Shown in pieces: positions 1 to 4,920 of a DNA stretch of 6,336 nt. The stretch is from an uncultured Eubacteriales bacterium (GTDB taxonomy: Bacteria > Bacillota > Clostridia > Peptostreptococcales > Anaerovoracaceae). Location: contig CADCRD010000022.1 of NCBI GenBank assembly GCA_902803725.1, positions 1-6,336 on the forward strand. The letters run 5' to 3'. Below the pieces are notes generated by a model. That model did not search any database, was not told the DNA's origin, and saw only the letters and a list, made by a program, of their open reading frames with translations. The first letter of the stretch is position 1. The number at the start of each line of letters is the position of its first letter. The position numbers and the translations under genes are program-made.

Positions 1-351
1 CGTCTTGCCGGTGAAGTCATATCTGTCAAGGAAAGTAAATACTGCCATAGGCATGGTTCCCCAGTAATTAGGATAAGCCAGGATCACGGTGTCATAATCA
101 TCAATGCTGTCAGGATAGCTGGTGAGCTCAGGTCTTGCGTTTGCCCTGAGATCCTTTTTGGCTTCATCGATGCAGGTCATGTAGACCGGGGAGTAGGGGT
201 TTTTCATTTCGATCTTGAAGCTGTCAGCTTCGATCATTTCCATGATACCGTTTACAACGATCTCGGTGTTTCCTACCTTCACATATCTCATTGCTCCGCC
301 AAAGTAGTTTTCATCCGCTCTTGAAAAGAATGTGATCAATGTCTTTGCCAT
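1..351 (-). CDS. Flavodoxin (flavodoxin-4 type), 3' end beyond the window
   Basis: Reading leftward from the ATG at 351-349, 117 codons stay open to the window edge. Flavodoxins bind FMN and carry low-potential electrons in the cytoplasm; this subfamily is common in Clostridia, often beside LysR or other redox regulators. The N-terminus has the phosphate-binding loop with the subfamily signature FFSRADENYFGG (residues 8-19), followed by VGNTE (26-30). Residues 88-108 carry a strand then YPNYWGTMPM, the loop that in flavodoxins packs an aromatic side chain on the flavin ring. Family members are usually about 160-180 residues, so roughly a third is missing; this is the window boundary, not evidence of a broken gene. 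An upstream GGAGG on the minus strand lies about 8 nt before the ATG and supports the start. It is divergent from the LysR gene, which likely controls it. The exact electron partner cannot be told. Confidence 0.9.
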   Translation of the reverse strand, partial: MAKTLITFFSRADENYFGGAMRYVKVGNTEIVVNGIMEMIEADSFKIEMKNPYSPVYMTCIDEAKKDLRANARPELTSYPDSIDDYDTVILAYPNYWGTMPMAVFTFLDRYDFTGKT

Positions 352-405
352 TTGTATATCCTCCGTTTCGTTTTTGGTTGTTGAACAATTATTTTTTCTG
401 ATGAC

Positions 406-441
406 AGTATCCCATAATATGCTTGAAAAATCCAATCGAAA
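406..441 (-). promoter_or_regulatory. Possible flavodoxin promoter
   Basis: On the minus strand a TATTAT hexamer (419-414) could be a -10 box, with TTTCGA (441-436) 16 nt upstream as a poor -35 (3 of 6 matches). An alternative is TTGGAT (435-430) with GATACT (411-406) at 18 nt. Both have weak -35 elements, as expected for a promoter that depends on an activator such as the divergent LysR protein. The exact start site is not resolved. Confidence 0.35.
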
Positions 442-452
442 TACTATATAAT
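423..452 (+). promoter_or_regulatory. Promoter of the LysR gene
   Basis: TTGAAA (423-428) and a perfect TATAAT (447-452) are separated by 18 nt, close to the sigma-A consensus. Transcription would start near 459-460, leaving a leader of about 27 nt before the ATG at 487. Confidence 0.65.
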
Positions 453-454
453 TG

Positions 455-469
455 ATTTAATAATTAAAT
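455..469. promoter_or_regulatory. Palindromic LysR-type operator candidate
   Basis: ATTTAATAATTAAAT is a perfect inverted repeat of 7-bp arms around one central base. T456 and A468 are separated by 11 nt, the T-N11-A signature of LysR-family binding sites. It overlaps the predicted start site of the LysR gene, fitting autorepression. Its centre lies about 55 bp upstream of the tentative flavodoxin start site, close to where LysR proteins usually bind to activate. The site is AT-rich, so chance is a real alternative. Confidence 0.5.
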
Positions 470-486
470 GATAAGGTGAATAGCTT

Positions 487-1374
487 ATGAATACAAAGCA
501 GATAGATTATTGTATAGAGCTGGCGCATACATTGAATTTCAGCCGCGCTGCAGAGAACATGTTTGTAAGTCAGCCCACATTGACATATCAGATCAAACTT
601 CTGGAGGATGAGGTCGGTTTTGCAATATTTGAAAGAAGCGGGAAAGGGGCTGCGCTTACTCCGGCAGGGTCCCAGTTTGTCACATATCTTGCCAACATGA
701 GGGAAGAAATGAAGCGGGCGATCGAGCAAGGACAGAATTTCAGCGCAAAGTATAAGGACAACATTTCAATCAGCCTGATGGTGAGACAGGCAGTATATTT
801 TCTGCCTGAGGCCATGAAGTTCTTTGCTGAGAAGCATCCGGATATACAGATAACACCGAAGTTTGAATATGAGAATGGTGTGGAAAGCTTTTTAAGGAAT
901 GAAACGGATATTCTGTTTGCCCTGAAAGAACAGACAAAGCAGATACCGGGTATTGATGTACATGATTTGTTTGAGAGCCATATTTACCTGATTTCTCAGA
1001 GGGAGGATGAGCTGGCATCGAAGAATCTTCTTACGGAAGAGGATCTGTATGGGCGGACTTTAATGGTGGGCGGAGGATCGCCGCCGGCATTAAAGGCTGT
1101 GCAGCACAGGCTGGTGTCTTCCGGGAAAGTGAATTATTTTAACAGTGCTGATCATGATACAACGCTTACGAATGTAGCGGCCGGAAGAGGTGTATGTCTG
1201 GCTCCGGGATTTCTGAATGATCACAGCGGACAGTTTGCCTGGACTCCGCTTGACTGTAAAGAAAGCTTCTCATGTGTGCTTTGCACCCATAGGAATGATG
1301 CGAGAGAAGGGGTGAAGGAGTTTATTAGTGTTTTAAAGGAATTGTACCGGGAAGCAGTGGCGTTTCCGATGTAA
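487..1374 (+). CDS. LysR-family transcriptional regulator
   Basis: A 295-residue protein of the normal length for the LysR family. Residues about 4-63 form the winged helix-turn-helix: the stretch NFSRAAENMFVSQPTLTYQI (17-36) matches the family's recognition segment, followed by LEDEVGFAIFER and a wing ending in LTPAG. A linker helix covers about 64-90. The rest (about 92-290) is the periplasmic-binding-protein-like effector domain, with features such as FLPEAMKFFAEKHPDI and the late GRGVCLAPGF segment. Such proteins work as tetramers in the cytoplasm and usually both repress themselves and activate a divergent gene, here the flavodoxin. The ATG has an AAGGTG at 473-478, 8 nt away. Two cysteines lie close together in the C-terminal part (SCVLC), but nothing shows a redox switch. 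The effector cannot be named from the sequence. Confidence 0.95.
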   Translation: MNTKQIDYCIELAHTLNFSRAAENMFVSQPTLTYQIKLLEDEVGFAIFERSGKGAALTPAGSQFVTYLANMREEMKRAIEQGQNFSAKYKDNISISLMVRQAVYFLPEAMKFFAEKHPDIQITPKFEYENGVESFLRNETDILFALKEQTKQIPGIDVHDLFESHIYLISQREDELASKNLLTEEDLYGRTLMVGGGSPPALKAVQHRLVSSGKVNYFNSADHDTTLTNVAAGRGVCLAPGFLNDHSGQFAWTPLDCKESFSCVLCTHRNDAREGVKEFISVLKELYREAVAFPM

Positions 1375-1446
1375 TATAATGTGAAGAGAACAGGGGTGTG
1401 ATCGTTATCCCTATTGGTGCAGGAGCACTATTGATGGTACTGCAAT

Positions 1447-1479
1447 TTGACATCACTCAGCACTTGAAGTCAGGATACT
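1447..1479 (+). promoter_or_regulatory. Possible promoter of the AraC/GyrI operon, long spacer
   Basis: A perfect TTGACA (1447-1452) is followed by GATACT (1474-1479; 4 of 6 matches to TATAAT) after 21 nt, which is too long for normal RNA polymerase binding. No better -10 exists at 16-19 nt. This would suit a promoter that needs DNA distortion or an activator, but the pairing may simply be wrong and the operon may be read through from the LysR gene. Confidence 0.35.
1448..1472. promoter_or_regulatory. Inverted repeat over the -35 hexamer, candidate operator
   Basis: Arms TGACATCA (1448-1455) and TGAAGTCA (1465-1472) match as an inverted repeat at 7 of 8 positions, with a 9-nt spacer. The left arm overlaps the TTGACA hexamer. 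It is a plausible site for the AraC/GyrI protein encoded just downstream (inference). Confidence 0.4.
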
Positions 1480-1485
1480 TTTGCT

Positions 1486-1506
1486 GGTTCCTGTTAGAAT
1501 GGAACC
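1486..1506. promoter_or_regulatory. Second inverted repeat in the AraC leader
   Basis: GGTTCC (1486-1491) and GGAACC (1501-1506) form a perfect 6-bp inverted repeat with a 9-nt spacer, the same spacer length as the repeat at 1448-1472; the centres are 36 bp apart. No T-run follows, so it is not an intrinsic terminator. It may be an operator or an RNA hairpin just upstream of the ribosome binding site at 1514-1519. Confidence 0.4.
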
Positions 1507-1527
1507 GCAAGACAGGAGGAAATAAAT

Positions 1528-2403
1528 TTGGACTGGATCAAAGGCATACAGAGAGCACTTGATTATACGGAGGCACATCTTACGGAAGAAATCGACTATG
1601 ATGCGGCAGCGAAGGAAGCCTGTTCGTCTTCGTTTCACTTTCAGAGAGTATTCAGTATCATGTGTGGCTATACCCTTGGTGATTATATCCGAATGAGACG
1701 GCTCTCCCTGGCAGCGGATGAGCTTGCTCACAGTGATGAGAAAGTGATCGATATTGCTTCCAAATATGGCTATGAAACGCCTGAGAGCTTTACTCGCGCG
1801 TTTTCCCGATTCCACGGCATTACACCGACCGAAGCCAGAAATGGCGGTACGGTCAAGTCCTTTTCCAGACTGTCTGTAAAACTCATTCTGACAGGAGGTA
1901 CTGAAATGGATTATAGAATTGAGAAACCGGGTGTGATAAAAGTGATCTGCAAAAGAAAAACTGTTCATAAACCTGAGAGCGGTGCCGGGACCCCTGACAT
2001 AACAGGATTCTGGACAAAATGCGGACAGGACGGGACAATACAGAAGATCTGCAGCTATATCCCTGATAAACCGAAATTTGCCGGTCTCCTCGGAATTTGT
2101 TTCTCGCATGAAATTGAAGGAGATCAGTTTCCATATGGGATCGGCGCAGAGTATAATGGCGAAACTGTGGATGGTGATCTTGAGGTTATTGAACTTCCGG
2201 AGTATACATATGCGGTATTTCCGTTCAAGGGCAAGATGCCGGAGATCTTCATCGAGACGTACAGAAAGATCGTCAGTGATTTCTTCCCGGGCAGTGACCG
2301 GTACGAATATGCAGGAGGTATAGAGATCGAGGTATATCCGTCTGATAAAACGGATGACCCTGAATATTCGGGAGAGATCTGGATCGCCGTAAACGAGAAA
2401 TAA
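1528..2403 (+). CDS. AraC-family regulator with C-terminal GyrI-like ligand-binding domain
   Basis: A 291-residue protein with the DNA-binding domain first. Residues about 8-105 hold two helix-turn-helix motifs: DYDAAAKEACSSSFHFQRVF (23-42) and the second around VIDIASKYGYETPESFTRAF (73-92), ending in the AraC signature FSRFHGITPTEAR. A linker (106-126) leads to a GyrI-like domain (about 127-291) of the type found in Rob and BmrR-like drug sensors, which binds bulky hydrophobic ligands. The start is TTG at 1528, set by a consensus AGGAGG at 1514-1519, 8 nt upstream; no ATG fits the conserved start MDWI. It is the first gene of a five-gene rightward cluster and is the likely controller of it. 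An internal ATG at codon 127 has its own perfect Shine-Dalgarno, described separately. The DNA-binding-first order is typical of this Firmicutes class. The inducer is unknown. Confidence 0.92.
   Translation: MDWIKGIQRALDYTEAHLTEEIDYDAAAKEACSSSFHFQRVFSIMCGYTLGDYIRMRRLSLAADELAHSDEKVIDIASKYGYETPESFTRAFSRFHGITPTEARNGGTVKSFSRLSVKLILTGGTEMDYRIEKPGVIKVICKRKTVHKPESGAGTPDITGFWTKCGQDGTIQKICSYIPDKPKFAGLLGICFSHEIEGDQFPYGIGAEYNGETVDGDLEVIELPEYTYAVFPFKGKMPEIFIETYRKIVSDFFPGSDRYEYAGGIEIEVYPSDKTDDPEYSGEIWIAVNEK
1890..1908 (+). promoter_or_regulatory. Internal Shine-Dalgarno and in-frame ATG at the GyrI domain boundary
   Basis: Inside the AraC gene, AGGAGG (1893-1898) lies 7 nt before an in-frame ATG (1906-1908, codon 127). 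The nine bases GACAGGAGG at 1890-1898 are identical to those at the gene's own ribosome binding site (1511-1519). Starting here would give a 165-residue protein made of only the GyrI-like domain. The site is directly seen; its use is inference. Confidence 0.5.
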
Positions 2404-2439
2404 GTCTTCTGTAGTCGCAGTAATAACAATATTATATTG

Positions 2440-2465
2440 CTGAAGGAGCAGACCGTGGCCTTCAG
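2440..2465 (+). other. Hairpin between the AraC and GyrI genes
   Basis: CTGAAGG (2440-2446) pairs with CCTTCAG (2459-2465) across a 12-nt loop, extendable by wobble pairs. It ends about 18 nt before the ribosome binding site of the next gene, in a 91-nt gap that is the longest within the cluster. No T-run follows, so it is not a classical terminator. It could be an RNA processing or stability element, or an operator. Confidence 0.4.
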
Positions 2466-2494
2466 TGCTGCTGATTGTGAAGTGAGGTAAAACC

Positions 2495-3148
2495 ATGGCT
2501 TTTGATTATAAAAAAGAATACAAGGAATTCTACATGCCGAAGAACACCCCGTCTATCGTGACAGTACCGCCCATGAACTATATCGCGGTTCGGGGGCATT
2601 GCGATCCAAATCCTGAGGAAAGTGAATATAAGAAGGCGATCGGACTGCTGTACGGAATTGCCTTTACGATCAAAATGAGCAAAAAAGGTAATCACCAGAT
2701 AGAGGGATATTTTGATTTTGTCGTGCCTCCGCTGGAGGGCTTCTGGTGGCAGGACGGCGTGAGCGGAGTCGACTATGCCCACAAAGAGGACTTCAACTGG
2801 ATTTCTGTAATCAGGTTGCCGGACTTTGTCACAAAAGCGGACTTTGACTGGGCTGCAGAGGAAGCAACCAGGAAAAAGAAACAGGATTTCTCGAAAGTGG
2901 AATTTCTGACTTATGATGAGGGATTGTGTGTTCAGTGTATGCATATCGGCTCCTATGATGATGAGCCTGCAACTGTTAAAATGATGCATGAGTATATGGA
3001 AGAGCAGGGTTATGCCCTGGACATTACAGATCAGCGTCTGCACCATGAAATATATCTGAGTGACGCAAGAAAAGTAGCTCCGGAAAAGCTGAAGACCGTG
3101 ATCCGGCATCCGATCAGAAAGAAGTGTGCTGAGACTGATTGCTCTTAA
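2495..3148 (+). CDS. GyrI-like domain protein (small-molecule binding, possible hydrolase)
   Basis: A 217-residue cytoplasmic protein of the stand-alone GyrI-like family, at its usual length. It starts MAFDYKKEYKEFYMPK, followed by VTVPPMNYIAVRGHCDPN (22-39), a GFWW segment (82-85), CMHIGSYDDEPATVKMMHEY (148-167), and the late HHEIYLSDARKVAPEKLKTV (183-202), all recognisable family landmarks. The fold is two SHS2 modules around a pocket lined with aromatic residues and glutamates. Family members bind hydrophobic cations, and some have been shown to hydrolyse cyclopropane-bearing DNA-damaging toxins; whether this one is an enzyme cannot be read from the sequence. GAGG at 2484-2487 is 7 nt before the ATG. 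It follows the AraC/GyrI regulator by 91 nt and precedes the DUF3795-type gene by 27 nt, so it is probably induced with them. A drug-sequestration or detoxification role is the best inference. Confidence 0.88.
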   Translation: MAFDYKKEYKEFYMPKNTPSIVTVPPMNYIAVRGHCDPNPEESEYKKAIGLLYGIAFTIKMSKKGNHQIEGYFDFVVPPLEGFWWQDGVSGVDYAHKEDFNWISVIRLPDFVTKADFDWAAEEATRKKKQDFSKVEFLTYDEGLCVQCMHIGSYDDEPATVKMMHEYMEEQGYALDITDQRLHHEIYLSDARKVAPEKLKTVIRHPIRKKCAETDCS

Positions 3149-3175
3149 TATTTCAACTTATAAGGATGTAATAAT

Positions 3176-3691
3176 ATGAAAGGTTTTACAAGGAAGAATC
3201 CATACTTTTCCCTTTGCGGTCTTAACTGCAAACTGTGCTCAATGAATATTTCCGGACACTGCGGCGGTTGCGGATTTGGGAATCAGTCATGTCCGATCGC
3301 CAGATGCAGTCTGGAGCACGGCAAACAGGAATATTGTTTCCAGTGTCCGGAGTATCCGTGTGAGAAGTATGCGGGTATAGATGAGTTTGATTCATTCATC
3401 ACGCACAGTAACCAGAAAGCCGATCTTAAAAAAATGAAGAAAATTGGTGAGGAAGCCTATAATGCAGAACAGATAGAAAAACGCCGGATCCTCGATCGGT
3501 TGCTTGCGGAATATAATGATGGCCGTAAGAAGACATTGTTCTGCCTTGCCGTAAATCTGCTGCCGCTGGAGGAACTTCGGACGATATTCGATGAAGACGA
3601 TCTTGAGATGTCTGTGAAGGACAGAGCAGGGCAGATGGAGAAGCGTCTTAAGGAAAGAAGCAGGGTGGAACTGAAGCTGAGAAAGAAATAG
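3176..3691 (+). CDS. Cysteine-rich DUF3795-type protein
   Basis: A 171-residue protein with ten cysteines in its first 62 residues: C14, C18, C21, C29, C32, C39, C44, C54, C57 and C62. The pattern CGLNCKLC, CGGCGFG, CPIARCSLE and CFQCPEYPCEKY matches DUF3795, a family of unknown function thought to bind zinc or an iron-sulfur cluster through these cysteines. The second half (about 80-171) is highly charged and probably helical, ending in a basic tail. No signal peptide or membrane helix is seen, so it is likely cytoplasmic. AAGGAT at 3162-3167 is 8 nt before the ATG. It sits 27 nt after the GyrI-like gene, a pairing often seen in Clostridia as far as I recall. Its co-location with an Fe-S membrane protein suggests a metal or redox link, but no reaction can be assigned. 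Confidence 0.85.
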   Translation: MKGFTRKNPYFSLCGLNCKLCSMNISGHCGGCGFGNQSCPIARCSLEHGKQEYCFQCPEYPCEKYAGIDEFDSFITHSNQKADLKKMKKIGEEAYNAEQIEKRRILDRLLAEYNDGRKKTLFCLAVNLLPLEELRTIFDEDDLEMSVKDRAGQMEKRLKERSRVELKLRKK

Positions 3692-3732
3692 AACGCCGTG
3701 AATTATAAATCCGGAAGAGAGGTATAATAATT

Positions 3733-4011
3733 ATGAGCAAATATGATCCCCTGTGGAATTGGATAAAGGAAAACGGAACAGATAGTTTTAAACTTACATT
3801 TGCAGAGATAGAACAGATTGCGGGTATTCCAATAGATCATTCTTTTCTGAATTTCAAGAAAGAATTGTTAAATTATGGGTTTAAGGTTGGCAAGATCTCG
3901 CTGAAGGAACAAACAGTATCTCTTTACAGCCATTCTCCCGAAGGGCGAAGCGCAGCAGCTAAAGCAGGGTATCCGGAATCTCATCAGGAAGACAGAGGTG
4001 TGACGATTTGA
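3733..4011 (+). CDS. Small conserved protein of unknown function (SKYDPLW type)
   Basis: A 92-residue protein that begins MSKYDPLWNWIKENG, then SFKLTFAEIEQIAGIPIDHS (18-37) and a basic stretch ending KVGKISLKEQTV (51-62). This resembles small uncharacterised Firmicutes proteins that open with SKYDPLW, possibly related to the DUF7662 group; I am not certain of the family name. The predicted helix followed by strands may be a small winged-helix-like fold, but no DNA-binding motif is clear. Residues about 66-92 are polar and low-complexity and look like an extra tail. AGAGG at 3718-3722 is 10 nt before the ATG. The stop overlaps the next gene's TTG start in the string TTGA (4008-4011), which implies translational coupling to the Fe-S membrane protein. 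No function is proposed. Confidence 0.7.
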   Translation: MSKYDPLWNWIKENGTDSFKLTFAEIEQIAGIPIDHSFLNFKKELLNYGFKVGKISLKEQTVSLYSHSPEGRSAAAKAGYPESHQEDRGVTI

Positions 4012-4826
4012 AAAAATACTGGCTGCCGGCAGTGATGCTGGTGATTTTTGAAACAGTAGCGGTAACGTTATGGCTGACAAAAGATAATCTTTTTTATCTG
4101 TTTAATTTCAGCTATATAGGGCTGTCCATATCCTTTGGCGTTTTTCTGTTCATCAGGAAACACAAACATGCCCGGCGAATCGTGCAGCTTCTTGTGGGAC
4201 TATATATGCTGATATACCTGGGACTTATCTGCAGCGAGAATATGCAGATCGAAGGTTTCTGGTATTACTTGTTTACAGGAGTATTTGAGGCGGCGACGAT
4301 CCACTATGCTGTGGCTAAGATATTCGGTCCGCTTTTGTTTGGAAGAGGCTGGTGCGGCTATGCCTGCTGGACAGCAATGGTTCTTGACTTCCTTCCATAC
4401 AAGGTTCCTGAAAAACCGCGTAAAAAGATCGGATGGATCAGATATATTACCTTTGCGGCATCTCTCATATTTGTTGCGGCATTATTTCTTTCAAAAGCCG
4501 GAAATATCGAAAGAATAATGTTCTTGGCCTTTATAGCAGGAAATATAATTTACTATGCTGTGGGTATCATTCTGGCATATGCTTTTAAGGACAACAGAGC
4601 CTTCTGCAAATATATTTGTCCGGTCACAGTATTCCTGAAGCCGATGAGTTACTTTTCATTACTGCGGGTCAAATGCGATAATGATAAGTGTATTTCCTGT
4701 GGCAAATGTAAAACAGTCTGTCCTATGAATGTCGATATGACGGATAACAGCAGAAAGCGCGCGAACGGAACGGAATGCATCCTGTGCATGGAATGTGTAA
4801 GAAACTGTCCAAGAGGAGCGCTGTAA
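4008..4826 (+). CDS. Membrane-bound 4Fe-4S polyferredoxin, NapH-like
   Basis: A 272-residue integral membrane protein with about six hydrophobic segments (roughly 6-24, 29-49, 57-75, 86-111, 145-162 and 168-193), then a soluble ferredoxin domain. It has two CX3C motifs next to helices, GRGWCGYAC (C116, C120) and FCKYICP (C200, C204), as in the NapH/NosR/CcoG group. Two classical 4Fe-4S motifs follow: CISCGKCKTVCP (C228, C231, C234, C238) and CILCMECVRNCP (C257, C260, C263, C267). Such proteins pass electrons between a membrane quinone or flavin pool and a cytoplasmic acceptor. The start is TTG at 4008, supported by AGAGG at 3994-3998, 9 nt upstream; it overlaps the previous stop. It is the last gene before a strong terminator. 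No nitrate, nitrous oxide or oxidase genes are nearby, so the NapH name describes only the architecture; the partner is unknown. Confidence 0.9.
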   Translation: MKKYWLPAVMLVIFETVAVTLWLTKDNLFYLFNFSYIGLSISFGVFLFIRKHKHARRIVQLLVGLYMLIYLGLICSENMQIEGFWYYLFTGVFEAATIHYAVAKIFGPLLFGRGWCGYACWTAMVLDFLPYKVPEKPRKKIGWIRYITFAASLIFVAALFLSKAGNIERIMFLAFIAGNIIYYAVGIILAYAFKDNRAFCKYICPVTVFLKPMSYFSLLRVKCDNDKCISCGKCKTVCPMNVDMTDNSRKRANGTECILCMECVRNCPRGAL

Positions 4827-4882
4827 GCAAAGTGAAAGCCTTTGATGAAGAAAAACATGAACGTGATCACAACAAAAAATTC

Positions 4883-4916
4883 AGAGGCTTCGCTCTGTAC
4901 GGCGAAGCCTCTTTTT
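4883..4916 (+). terminator. Intrinsic terminator after the Fe-S membrane gene
   Basis: A perfect 11-bp stem, AGAGGCTTCGC (4883-4893) with GCGAAGCCTCT (4902-4912), closes an 8-nt loop and is followed at once by four further Ts (five in a row with the last stem base). An A6 run (4874-4879) on the other side makes it potentially bidirectional. It lies 56 nt after the Fe-S gene's stop and would end the five-gene transcript. It also overlaps the extreme 5' region of the next gene. Confidence 0.9.
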
Positions 4917-4920
4917 GATA

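Noticed and set aside
1375..1380. TATAAT just after the LysR stop codon, a possible -10 box for the AraC operon
   Set aside because: No acceptable -35 lies 16-19 nt upstream and no extended -10 TG is present; probably chance in AT-rich sequence.
1415..1430. Small hairpin TGGTGC-AGGA-GCACTA after the LysR gene, considered as its terminator
   Set aside because: Only six pairs including one wobble, and no T-run follows; too weak to call a terminator.
1453..2496. Long open frame of 347 codons on the minus strand, antisense to the AraC gene
   Set aside because: The plus-strand gene has clear domains and a strong ribosome binding site; the antisense translation has no recognisable domain and is best explained as a shadow frame.
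2462..3109. 215-codon minus-strand frame opposite the GyrI-like gene
   Set aside because: Mirrors a well-recognised gene and shows no family features.
4008..4826. Naming the Fe-S membrane protein NapH, NosR or CcoG
   Set aside because: The motifs fit the architecture, but no nitrate, nitrous oxide or oxidase assembly genes are nearby, so a specific symbol is not justified.
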